This document shows positions 1-6,947 of a DNA stretch of 7,315 bases, one piece after another. The DNA is taken from the NCBI GenBank assembly GCA_022729775.1, contig DZBA01000167.1, forward strand, positions 1 through 7,315. Direction: 5' to 3'. Each line of letters begins with the position of its first letter. Position 1 is the stretch's first letter. The notes under the pieces are model-generated. The model saw nothing but the letters and a program-made list of their open reading frames with translations, searched no databases and was not told where the DNA came from. The translations under genes and the position numbers were made by a program. The DNA is from Anaerolinea thermophila (lineage in GTDB: Bacteria; Chloroflexota; Anaerolineae; Anaerolineales; Villigracilaceae).

Positions 1-61
1 CCGTCGCATCCGTGTCCAAATGGTTTTTAATCACGGCAATTCCCAATGAGCCAAAAAATAA

Positions 62-86
62 TCCGTGTAAATCAGTGAAATCTGTG
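62..86. repeat. Partial TCCGTG-type interspersed repeat (three units)
   Basis: Three related hexamers, TCCGTG (62-67), TCAGTG (72-77) and TCTGTG (81-86), follow each other at 10- and 9-bp steps. A further TCCGTG lies at 9-14. The reverse complement matches most of 2276-2300 inside the MITE-like element, which shows the same unit and the same 9-10 bp period. The array stops two bases before the stop codon of the GMC oxidoreductase. The short stretch 1-87 holds no gene that I can see and no convincing terminator. No terminal repeats or target duplication are visible here, so this is either a fragment or an element running off the window edge. Confidence 0.6.
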
Positions 87-87
87 G

Positions 88-1686
88 CTAGAGTTTCTTT
101 CCAATCTTGCTCATGGCATACTCCGCCAGCGCGGTGATGGTCAGCGAGGGATTGACGCCCGGGTTGGCAGGCATGATCGAACCGTCAATGATGTACAAGC
201 CTTCGTAATTATGAACCTTGAAATTTTCATCCACCACGCCTTCATCGGAATTTTCCCCCACCGGCGCGCCGCCCAAAATATGAGCGGTGGTGGGCAGCCC
301 CAAAAGATTCTCGCCGATTGAACCCAGCGCCACGCCGTTGACCCGTTTTGCAAATTCGCGCGTAATTTCGTGCGAGCCTTCCACCTGCGCGTTGATTTTG
401 TAACCGGGTTCCTCATCCGCGACCAAGCCGGTGCGGAACAAGGTGAACAAGCTGCGTCCCATGCGGAATCTCATGCGGTTGTCCGCGTGCTGCATGACAA
501 GCAGAATCGTGGCGTTGTGCGCCCAGCCGGGTAAAACCAGCGCCTTCAAAAAATCCATCGGATGCGTCAACGACCACCAGAAGAATTTCAACAAGCGCAG
601 CGGCACGCTCACATCCGTATCAATCAACGGTCCCGCGAGGAATCTCATCAGCGATGAACCGTCCGGGTAGCGGACAGGTTCGATGCGCGTAATTTCATTA
701 TGATTGTAAATGGATGAAATCGCCACGCCTTCCGAATAATTGATGTCTGATTTTCGCGCAACGCATCCTAAAAGAGCCTCTGAATTCGTGCGAACCATTG
801 TCCCCAACTTTGGCGATAATTTTGGGAGCGATTTTTTCACATCGCGCAACTTCAAGAGCAGCCGCATTGTCCCCATCACGCTCGCGGAGAAAATGACATT
901 TTTTGCGCGGACTTTGTATGTTTGCTTGAATAACTTCGTAGAATCGCGGAAAGTCACTTCGTAATCCGTGTTCTGTAACTCGTAACTTGTATCACGTATC
1001 GGCTTCACATCCACCACTTCCACTTCGGCTTTTATTTCCGCGCCGTTCTTCTCGGCAAAATATAAATAATTTTTAGGCAGCGTATTCTTTGCGTTGTGAC
1101 GACAGCCCACCATACATCCGCCGCAGTGTTTACACCCGGCGCGCGCGGGACCTTCCCCATCAAAGAAGGGGTCGGGGACGGTGACGCCGGACGCGCCGAA
1201 ATACGCGCCCACATCCGTTGCGCGGAAGGTATGTCCCATGCCGCTTTCCTGCGCGAATTCTTTTAAGATTAAGTCCGCTTCCCATAAGTTGGGATTGCGC
1301 GCAACGCCGAGCATTTTCTTGGCGGTTTCATAATGCGGTTTCAACGCCTCGCCCCATTTGACATTTTGATTCCACGCGGGGGTGGCAAACGTCTCATCGG
1401 TGGGGACTTCCAACACGTTGGCGTAGCCCAAACTTCCGCCGCCCACGCCCGCGCCATGCAAGACCATTACGCCTTTAAGCAAACTGATTTGCATGATGCC
1501 GTGTCCGCGCAGGGCAGGCAGCCAGACATACTTCCAATACTGCCAGTTGGATTTTGCAAAATCTTCATCGCGGAATCTTTTTCCTTTTTCAAGCACAAGG
1601 ACCGAATAGCCCTTTTCTGTCAAGCGCATTGCCGAGACCGAACCGCCGAAGCCTGAGCCGATGATGACGTAATCATAAGATTTCAT
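88..1686 (-). CDS. GMC-family FAD oxidoreductase, cholesterol oxidase (ChoD)-like
   Basis: Predicted FAD-dependent oxidoreductase of 532 residues, acting on the hydroxyl of a sterol or another hydrophobic alcohol. The N-terminus has the Rossmann motif GSGFGG (10-15) with the ribose-binding acidic residue E33. GAGVGGGSLGYAN (78-90) matches the second FAD-contacting loop of GMC enzymes. A four-cysteine motif C185-x2-C188-x2-C191-x3-C195 lies in a stretch ending NAKNTL, as I recall for mycobacterial ChoD-type proteins. The C-terminal block has TTAHILGG (H469) and PGVNPSLTITALAEYA (N512), equivalent to the active-site His and Asn of cholesterol oxidases. Residues 343-400 are rich in aromatic and aliphatic residues and may form the substrate or membrane-contact region. 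There is no signal peptide. The start is supported by AAGGA (1694-1698) 7 nt upstream. Length is full for the family, with no disruption. The family call is firm; sterol as substrate is inference, and another lipid alcohol or steroid is possible. Confidence 0.88.
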   Translation of the reverse strand: MKSYDYVIIGSGFGGSVSAMRLTEKGYSVLVLEKGKRFRDEDFAKSNWQYWKYVWLPALRGHGIMQISLLKGVMVLHGAGVGGGSLGYANVLEVPTDETFATPAWNQNVKWGEALKPHYETAKKMLGVARNPNLWEADLILKEFAQESGMGHTFRATDVGAYFGASGVTVPDPFFDGEGPARAGCKHCGGCMVGCRHNAKNTLPKNYLYFAEKNGAEIKAEVEVVDVKPIRDTSYELQNTDYEVTFRDSTKLFKQTYKVRAKNVIFSASVMGTMRLLLKLRDVKKSLPKLSPKLGTMVRTNSEALLGCVARKSDINYSEGVAISSIYNHNEITRIEPVRYPDGSSLMRFLAGPLIDTDVSVPLRLLKFFWWSLTHPMDFLKALVLPGWAHNATILLVMQHADNRMRFRMGRSLFTLFRTGLVADEEPGYKINAQVEGSHEITREFAKRVNGVALGSIGENLLGLPTTAHILGGAPVGENSDEGVVDENFKVHNYEGLYIIDGSIMPANPGVNPSLTITALAEYAMSKIGKKL

Positions 1687-1689
1687 ATA

Positions 1690-1785
1690 TTATTCCTTTG
1701 GGGGATGCCATCCCGCAATTGTCCATAATTGGCGCGCGCGCACAAGCGACGGGCGCAATGCTTTTGGTATATACGTCTCGCTCAT
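1690..1785 (-). pseudogene. 31-codon reading frame, probable N-terminal remnant of an HNH endonuclease gene
   Basis: ATG at 1785-1783 overlaps the TGA of the RHH-like gene (ATGA). The frame runs 31 codons to TAA at 1692-1690, three bases before the GMC start codon. The beginning, SETYIPKALR followed by a basic stretch, resembles the N-terminus of HNH endonucleases that I recall directly downstream of this type of RHH-like gene. The family's following CEYC-like zinc knuckle and HNH core are absent, because the sequence passes straight into the GMC gene. The tail (LWTIAGWHPPKE) does not look like HNH sequence and may be a former 5' leader of the GMC gene. The end of this frame contains the GMC ribosome-binding site, so translating it could couple the two genes. 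The remnant reading rests on about ten residues. A genuine small coupling ORF is the alternative. Confidence 0.38.
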
Positions 1786-2195
1786 ACGGCAACAAGAAGA
1801 TTTGATATGTCATGTCCGCGCTGTTTTAGAATTGCGGCGGCTTGGGCGCGGATAAGCATGTGTTTTTCATATTGTCGCAAAAGTTCTAATAATCTTTGCA
1901 ATTCAGATTCGCTTAATCCATCTTTTTGACGTTTCAGTTGTAACTTTTCCAACTGCGCGGCTTCGCCTGTTTTGAAAATGCGGCGAGCTGTGCGCCATAA
2001 GGCTTTGTCATCGAGAAAAGATAATTCATCCAGCATTGTGGAAATATCGCGCGGGAGTTCATCATCAGCATCTATTGCCTGTGTAGCCACAGCCAACAAT
2101 TCAGATTCAACGCTGCGCTGCGATTGCTGTGCGCGCTTTTCCACGCGGGTATACAAGCGTTTGGGAAGTTTTACCAATACAGGGTGCAAGCTCAC
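1782..2195 (-). CDS. RHH-like antitoxin-type protein (HNH-associated family)
   Basis: 137-residue protein. Residues 4-41 (VLVKLPKRLYTRVEKRAQ, then a helix with RSVESELLAVA) look like a ribbon-helix-helix fold of the Arc/CopG/FitA type: a short strand of alternating hydrophobic residues followed by two helices. The rest (45-130) is helical and charged, with DDELPRD (44-50), LDDKALWRTARRIF (61-74) and LVRAQ-type helix IRAQAAAILKQRGHD (115-129). I recall this tail in unnamed Chloroflexota and cyanobacterial proteins encoded beside HNH endonucleases. The start codon is GTG, with AGAGGA 4 nt upstream. The gene overlaps the next frame by ATGA, as in a two-gene module, but the partner is broken. A role as DNA-binding autoregulator or antitoxin is inference. 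The MITE-like element lies 43 bp upstream of the start. Confidence 0.7.
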   Translation of the reverse strand: MSLHPVLVKLPKRLYTRVEKRAQQSQRSVESELLAVATQAIDADDELPRDISTMLDELSFLDDKALWRTARRIFKTGEAAQLEKLQLKRQKDGLSESELQRLLELLRQYEKHMLIRAQAAAILKQRGHDISNLLVAV

Positions 2196-2238
2196 GGAAT
2201 CCTCTTTTTGTAAGTAAAGCGTGTGTCTGTTACTGTTA

Positions 2239-2405
2239 GAGACTGTTTAATAAGTACATTTCTGTACACGGATGACACAGATTTCACGGATTCTCACGGA
2301 AAAATCTTAAAAAATCCGCGTAAGTCCGCGTAATCCGTCAAATCCGTGTACAAAAGGCTTGTAGCGCACAAATCAAGAAGGGTAAACCGAGTTATTAACA
2401 GTCTC
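2239..2405. mobile_element. MITE-like non-autonomous element, 167 bp, with TTA target duplication
   Basis: The left end is GAGACTGTTTAATAAG (2239-2254). The right end, read inward on the other strand, is GAGACTGTTAATAAC (2405-2391). They are identical apart from one missing T and the last base. Both ends are bordered by the same triplet TTA (2236-2238 and 2406-2408), as expected for a 3-bp target-site duplication. No ORF of useful length lies inside, so a transposase would have to act in trans. The GAGACTGTT ends and a T-N-A duplication suggest an IS5-superfamily transposase (inference). The interior is a large imperfect palindrome. The element occupies most of the 236-bp gap between the DUF4442 and RHH-like genes. 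Confidence 0.78.
2263..2352. repeat. Internal palindrome of 9-10 bp CACGGA/TCCGTG units
   Basis: TGTACACGGAT (2263-2273) is perfectly complementary to ATCCGTGTACA (2342-2352). Between them, the left arm carries CACGGA-like units starting at 2267, 2276, 2285 and 2295. The right arm carries TCCG-type units starting at 2315, 2325, 2334 and 2343. The spacing is 9, 9, 10 on the left and 10, 9, 9 on the right, so the array is mirror-symmetric about an A-rich centre (2301-2314). In a minus-strand transcript several arm mismatches become G-U pairs, favouring a long hairpin in the leader of the RHH-like gene. Similar units recur at 62-86. Confidence 0.75.
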
Positions 2406-2410
2406 TTACG

Positions 2411-2416
2411 ATTATA
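2411..2416 (-). promoter_or_regulatory. Candidate -10 box (TATAAT) upstream of the MITE-like element
   Basis: On the minus strand the sequence is GGGTATAATCGTAA, with a perfect TATAAT at 2416-2411 just after the DUF4442 stop codon. No good -35 hexamer is visible at 16-18 bp. The target site of the mobile element begins 2 nt downstream, about where transcription would start. Removing the element and one TTA copy would put this box about 45 bp from the GTG start of the RHH-like gene, a normal promoter distance. Confidence 0.4.
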
Positions 2417-2431
2417 CCCTTCACTTTTAAT

Positions 2432-2881
2432 CTATTTTGTAATTTTCCTGCGGACGTAAAGCAGCTTTTCAACACGCGCCACCGCTTCGCCTTGCTCGTT
2501 CAAGACATCTACCGTAAACGTTGGCTCGACTTTGTATTGCGAATTTGCCTGCGCGCGGATTTCCTCCACGCGCTCTTGCGGAATGTGAAACGTCGCGCTG
2601 ACCGTTCCCAGCCCCGGCTTGAGAAATTGAATCGTCGCGGCTTTATCCCACACGATGTAATCTTTGCCCAGCGCGCGCATGAGAATCAACATAAACCACG
2701 GGTCGCACATCGCATATAACGAGCCGCCAAAATGCACGCCGACCAGATTGCGGTTGAGCGGGGTCATCTTCAATTGTACGCGAATAGTGCGCTCGTCAAT
2801 ATTTTGCGAGCGAATCCCCGCGCCCAACAAAGGCGGGTAAAGGGTTACCAATTTTTCGAGAATGCGGCGGCGCGTGTTCAT
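2432..2881 (-). CDS. DUF4442 hotdog-fold protein, putative acyl-CoA thioesterase-like
   Basis: 149-residue protein of the DUF4442/YiiD C-terminal type, a single hotdog domain related to acyl-CoA thioesterases. The helix region has NLVGVHFGGSLYAMCDP (45-61), where the hotdog central helix and its N-terminal HFGG loop are expected. It is followed by VWDKAATIQFLKPG (77-90) and a C-terminal strand run with FTVDVLNEQGEAVARVEKLLYVRR (122-145). There is no signal peptide. A longer in-frame start exists at 2923, but I prefer ATG 2881-2879: it forms an ATGA overlap with the stop codon of the BMP gene, and neither site has a good Shine-Dalgarno, so re-initiation after the upstream gene is likely. The substrate is unknown. 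Many members of the family have no demonstrated activity. Confidence 0.8.
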   Translation of the reverse strand: MNTRRRILEKLVTLYPPLLGAGIRSQNIDERTIRVQLKMTPLNRNLVGVHFGGSLYAMCDPWFMLILMRALGKDYIVWDKAATIQFLKPGLGTVSATFHIPQERVEEIRAQANSQYKVEPTFTVDVLNEQGEAVARVEKLLYVRRKITK

Positions 2882-3891
2882 GGCTTGATTAAGGGGAGGT
2901 TCACCCTGATTTCCCCGCTCCATAATTTTAGGGCGGTTTCGTTTAACTCCCGCGTGAGGCTTTCGGGATATTTCCCATCGAGCGGAATGAACTTAATCAA
3001 ACTTGGCGACTTGCCGCCAAAATCTGCGCCTTGAATTTTTTGCAGCGCTTTTTGAATCTCCAGCCGCGCGTCGCCATAGATGGATGTAATCATATTGGTT
3101 GTTATTTTCATATCCGCCGCTTGATCCCGTTCCGCGCCGATTGCCTGAATGCCAGATTCGTCAGCCGCGCGAAGCGCGCCTTGCCCTGTCACCCCGCCCG
3201 CCGCGAAGATGACATCCGCGCCGCGTTTGATGAAGCTCTGCGCGGTTTCATATCCCCAGGTTTCGTCCACAAAAATTTTTTCCCTGTCGCCGTCTTCACG
3301 GTAGGTGATGTATATTTTTGCGTTCTGATTTGCAAACTTCACGCCCACGCGGAAACCTTCGCAATATCGCCACATCGCGTCAATGCCCGATGTTTCGCAA
3401 ACCGCGCCCACGCTGCCAGTCTTGGAAACGCGCGCAGCGGTCACGCCCGCGAGGAATCCCATCTGCTCTTCTGGAAAGGTGACAGGCATTAGGTTTGAGC
3501 GCAGTTTTTCATGCGGCTGGTTCATGCCGATAAAAAATGAGTCGGTGTAGTCGCTTGCGCTTCGGTAGGATTCGTCGCGCATTCCAAATCCGCTTGTGAT
3601 GATAATGTCATAATGGCTTTCGGCAAAATACGCGATGTTTTTTTCGTAATCGCGCGTATCCACCGATTCGATGTATGCAATTTGATCCACAACGCCGCTG
3701 GCTTTTGCATCCTGCAATCCGAGCCATGTGTCTTGATTGACGCCGTTGTCTTCGATGCCCAGCGTATCGGTCACCAGCCCCGCGCACAACACATCCTCGC
3801 GGGCGCAATCTAATGAAGCGCAAGACGAAAGCGCCAATGCGAAACCATACATCACAAGGAGAATCCCTGCGCGTCTTCTATATGAAGTCAT
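2878..3891 (-). CDS. BMP/PnrA-family substrate-binding lipoprotein
   Basis: 337-residue extracytoplasmic binding protein of the Bmp/PnrA/Med family, which binds nucleosides or other small ligands for ABC importers. The N-terminus has Arg residues (5-7), a hydrophobic stretch (9-21) and lipobox LSSC (21-24), so Cys24 should be lipidated. The family signature is GLVTDTLGIEDNGVNQDTW (38-56). FPEEQMGFLAGVTAA (139-153), VGAVCETSGI (161-170) with EGFRVGVKFAN (178-188), ADVIFAAGGVTGQGAL (225-240) and AIGAERDQ (250-257) follow in family order. ATG 3891-3889 is chosen because only it gives the signal peptide; the reading frame stays open upstream within the preceding gene. The start lies 5 nt after the HD-GYP stop and has no clear ribosome-binding site, so coupling is likely. 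No permease or ATPase gene lies beside it in the window, which is unusual for a transporter component. Confidence 0.87.
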   Translation of the reverse strand: MTSYRRRAGILLVMYGFALALSSCASLDCAREDVLCAGLVTDTLGIEDNGVNQDTWLGLQDAKASGVVDQIAYIESVDTRDYEKNIAYFAESHYDIIITSGFGMRDESYRSASDYTDSFFIGMNQPHEKLRSNLMPVTFPEEQMGFLAGVTAARVSKTGSVGAVCETSGIDAMWRYCEGFRVGVKFANQNAKIYITYREDGDREKIFVDETWGYETAQSFIKRGADVIFAAGGVTGQGALRAADESGIQAIGAERDQAADMKITTNMITSIYGDARLEIQKALQKIQGADFGGKSPSLIKFIPLDGKYPESLTRELNETALKLWSGEIRVNLPLIKP

Positions 3892-3896
3892 TTTTT

Positions 3897-6881
3897 TTAT
3901 CGCCTGAGATTTGTTTTTTTGACCGGCTCTTCGATCATCTTCAAAAACGCATCCACCACATCGGGGTCGAATTCTGTCCCGCTTCTTTCTTTGATGTAGG
4001 TGAGCGTGCGCTTTTTTGACCACGCCCTGCGATAGGGGCGCGAACTGGTCAGCGCGTCGTATACATCTATGATGGCGAAGATACGCGCGGCAAGCGGAAT
4101 CTGCTCGCCTTTCAATCCGCGCGGATACCCTGAGCCGTTCCAACGTTCATGATGCAAATATGGAATATCCAGCGCTTGTTGCAGGTATTTAATGGGATGC
4201 AGCATTTCCAACGCAAGGGTGGGGTGTGAGCGCATAATCTTCCACTCTTTTGGCGTTAATGCGCCTTTCTTCAAGAGGATGTGGTCAGGGATGCCCATTT
4301 TGCCGATGTCGTGAAGGAGCGCGCCGCGCCGGATGTGAAGGATGTCCTTGTCTGAAATGCCCATTGTCTTTGCGAGCGTGAGCGTTAGTTCTGTAACGCG
4401 CTGCGTATGCCCCTCGGTTTCCCTGTCGCGCAGGTCTAGCGCGCGCGACCAGCCTTCGATGGTGGCGTCATACGCAATGGCGAGGTCCATATTTGCTTTT
4501 TGCAGGTTATCGAACATTTGCGCGTTGTCTATGGTGATGGCGGCTTGCCCGGCAAGCGTATCCAAAAAATCGAGCCATTCTGAATCTGGGGCATAGTGTG
4601 AGCGGCGATACACTTCCAACACGCCTTTCACTTCCCCTTTGGCGATTAGCGGAACACAGATGTAATTGACGAAATTTTCCTGCGCCCACAAGCGCGTAAA
4701 TTGGATGTTGTCTGCAATTTCGCCGCGTTCAAAAACTTGGATGATGCGGCGTTCCATCACGCAGCGTCCTGCAAAACGGTCGTTGAGGCAAATTTCCGCG
4801 TTTTCGATCATCGCCGTGCGAAAGCCCTGCCCGGCAAAAAATTGCAGCGTCTGTTGATAAGGGTGGAAGAGAAACACGCTCGCGGCGTCTACGCCTAATT
4901 GCGTGATGGTATGTTTCAAGAGGATGTTCAACGTGATTCGCAGGTCAAGGCTGGACGCAATTGCCTGATCCACTGCGCGCAGCGTTTGTAAGTGGTCGAG
5001 CCGCCGTAAGGTTTCGGTGTGTAACCGCACGCGGTTGATGGCGTTCCCCAGCAGTTCGCTGACGGTGATGATCAGTCGCGTAATTTGCGAGGTAAACGAA
5101 TTTTTGTTTGCCCCTTTTTTGCGCGCCACCAACAGGACGCCGAGCAGGAAGTCCCCGGCAAGGATGGGGGTGATGATGGCTGCGCCCATGTTTTTGATTC
5201 CGTCCATGTCCTTGAGTCGCACGGGGTCATTGGAAAGGTCTTCGGTTTGATAAATATGGCGTGATTTGAGGATTGCCCCGCCAATCCCCTGGTCAATCCC
5301 AAATTTGTATCCGATATAGGGCGCGAGCTCGCCGCTTGCGCTGGAGATGTTCAAATGCGTTTGGTCAGGCTCGACGAGAATGATGGCGATGGTGTCCGCT
5401 TCGATGGCGCGTTCCAATCCCTCCAGGATTTGCGGCAAAAGTTCCGTTTCTGTTTGCAGGAAGCTGATGCGGCTGGAAATGGAAAAGAGCGTTTCCAGTT
5501 CCCGCGTGCGCGAAAGCAGCGAGACTTCCACTTGTTTGCGCTCGAGGTTTTCATGTTGAAACTGGCGGAACAAGTCTGAGTTGATGAGGGCAACCGCAGT
5601 TTGTGACGCAATGGTGTTGAGCAGGTGCAGATGGCTCTCACCGTAGGCATACGTCTGGTAACTAAAGACCTGAATTGTGCCAATCACTTGTTTTTCAATG
5701 GTCATAGGCACAATCAATGCCGATTGTGGAATTTCCGCGTCTTGCGGAAGGGAGGTGACGATATTATCGTTTGTGTCGAAATGATAAACAGTATTGGTAT
5801 TCTTTAATCTTTCTTGGTAGTCGTTCAGCAGCAGTGGTTCCCCGGTGCGAATTACTTCGCTTTGAACGCCTTTCCCTTCCGGTTCCAGTGGAATGGATGG
5901 ATACTTGCTCACATCCATTTGTTTTCCGTCATGCCAGCCGAATGACATGGTAATCATGCTGGTGCGCCGCTCAAAGGACGAAATTAAAATAGTGTTGCAC
6001 GGAATTAATTTGGAAATACTTTCGTAAGTGACCTCGTACACATGCTGTTTTTCCAGGGAAGCGTTCAACTTCAAGGAGGCTTGATAGATCACCTGTAATT
6101 GTTCTGTATACTTATTCCATAATGACTGCGCGCGCTTTCGTTCTGTGACATCCCGCAGGGTGCCTTCGTGAAAGACAATGTTGCCATGTTCATCGTGGAT
6201 GTAGTAGCCATGGTCTTCGACCCAAATTTCAGTGCCGTCTTTACGCCGCATCCGGTAGACTTCGGTCTCTTCCTGTCCCGTATCAAGGATGTGACTGCCG
6301 CGCTCTTCCGCGGAAAAGTACAGTTCTTTTTTGATGTCTGCGTTTAGCATTTCTTCCCGGCTGGCGTACCCAAACATCTTGACCATCGCGGGGTTTACAT
6401 CCAGAAACTTCCCTTCATGGGTGCTGCGATAAACGCCGTCCATCATGCGGTTGAACAGGGCTTGGTATTGTTCCAGCGATTGATGCTGTACTTTTTCCGC
6501 GTCTTTGTACGCGGTGATATCGTTGATGATGCAAAACAGGACTTTTTCCCCGCCGACTGTGATGGGGGATGTTTGCGCTTCCACCGTGCGAACCTCTCCA
6601 TTTGCCAGTTTATGTGGGAAGATGAAATTATTGCGCTCGCCTTCAACCGCAAACATGCGCTCTTTCAGCGCGCGTTCATGCGTGAGCATGTTAATATCGG
6701 ATGCGTTCAGGTTCTTGAACTCTGCAAGGGTATAGCCGTAGAATTTTTCCGCGGCTTTGTTCGCGCCCAGTATCCGCCCTGATTCTGGCGCAATTAAAAG
6801 GATGACGGCTACATGGTTTTCAAATATCCCATGAAGCAGGTCTTCCGGTGTATTTAATGAAAAAGACCCTGTATCCGTCAT
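3897..6881 (-). CDS. PAS-PAS-GAF-GAF-GAF-HD-GYP protein, predicted c-di-GMP phosphodiesterase
   Basis: 994-residue soluble regulator. Domains in order: PAS (about 14-125, with ANKAAEKFYGY), PAS/PAC (135-250, with DVNPAMVKMFGY and GTLRDVTERKRAQ), GAF (262-435), a helical linker (436-465), GAF (462-615), GAF (632-787), and HD-GYP (800-985). The HD-GYP domain has the full metal-binding and signature set: H824 (EGHTQRV), HD at 857-858 in LLHDIGKMGIPD, H886 (RSHP), HHERWNGSGYP (910-920, GYP at 918-920) and D939 (IIDVYDALTSSRPYR). Hydrolysis of cyclic di-GMP is therefore expected. There is no transmembrane segment, signal peptide or receiver domain, so it should sense cytoplasmic ligands, redox state or partner proteins through PAS and GAF. 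The start ATG 6881-6879 follows an A9 run, with a GGA 11 nt upstream, a weak ribosome-binding site. It is the first gene of a tight unit with the BMP lipoprotein. Confidence 0.92.
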   Translation of the reverse strand: MTDTGSFSLNTPEDLLHGIFENHVAVILLIAPESGRILGANKAAEKFYGYTLAEFKNLNASDINMLTHERALKERMFAVEGERNNFIFPHKLANGEVRTVEAQTSPITVGGEKVLFCIINDITAYKDAEKVQHQSLEQYQALFNRMMDGVYRSTHEGKFLDVNPAMVKMFGYASREEMLNADIKKELYFSAEERGSHILDTGQEETEVYRMRRKDGTEIWVEDHGYYIHDEHGNIVFHEGTLRDVTERKRAQSLWNKYTEQLQVIYQASLKLNASLEKQHVYEVTYESISKLIPCNTILISSFERRTSMITMSFGWHDGKQMDVSKYPSIPLEPEGKGVQSEVIRTGEPLLLNDYQERLKNTNTVYHFDTNDNIVTSLPQDAEIPQSALIVPMTIEKQVIGTIQVFSYQTYAYGESHLHLLNTIASQTAVALINSDLFRQFQHENLERKQVEVSLLSRTRELETLFSISSRISFLQTETELLPQILEGLERAIEADTIAIILVEPDQTHLNISSASGELAPYIGYKFGIDQGIGGAILKSRHIYQTEDLSNDPVRLKDMDGIKNMGAAIITPILAGDFLLGVLLVARKKGANKNSFTSQITRLIITVSELLGNAINRVRLHTETLRRLDHLQTLRAVDQAIASSLDLRITLNILLKHTITQLGVDAASVFLFHPYQQTLQFFAGQGFRTAMIENAEICLNDRFAGRCVMERRIIQVFERGEIADNIQFTRLWAQENFVNYICVPLIAKGEVKGVLEVYRRSHYAPDSEWLDFLDTLAGQAAITIDNAQMFDNLQKANMDLAIAYDATIEGWSRALDLRDRETEGHTQRVTELTLTLAKTMGISDKDILHIRRGALLHDIGKMGIPDHILLKKGALTPKEWKIMRSHPTLALEMLHPIKYLQQALDIPYLHHERWNGSGYPRGLKGEQIPLAARIFAIIDVYDALTSSRPYRRAWSKKRTLTYIKERSGTEFDPDVVDAFLKMIEEPVKKTNLRR

Positions 6882-6947
6882 TTGTTTTTTTTTCCGTAGG
6901 TTATCGGATTCTAATGCGTTGATGCGCGCTTTCCCGCCTTTCGAATG

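Noticed and set aside
2882..2923. Longer start for the DUF4442 protein (14 extra residues)
   Set aside because: The extra residues overlap the BMP gene, no ribosome-binding site precedes them, and the ATGA overlap at 2881-2878 gives a natural coupled start.
3031..3492. Plus-strand open frame of 153 codons
   Set aside because: It lies wholly antisense to the BMP gene, has no ribosome-binding site or recognisable motif, and has the composition of a shadow frame in GC-rich codons.
3891..3898. A8 run at the HD-GYP/BMP junction as a frameshift or slippage site
   Set aside because: The run begins inside the HD-GYP stop codon, so slippage on it cannot extend that protein into the BMP frame. It may still be a spot for sequencing error.
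3894..4143. Upstream in-frame extension of the BMP gene by 84 codons
   Set aside because: The extension overlaps the conserved end of the HD-GYP domain, is rich in Arg and His as expected of an out-of-frame shadow, and would bury the lipoprotein signal peptide.
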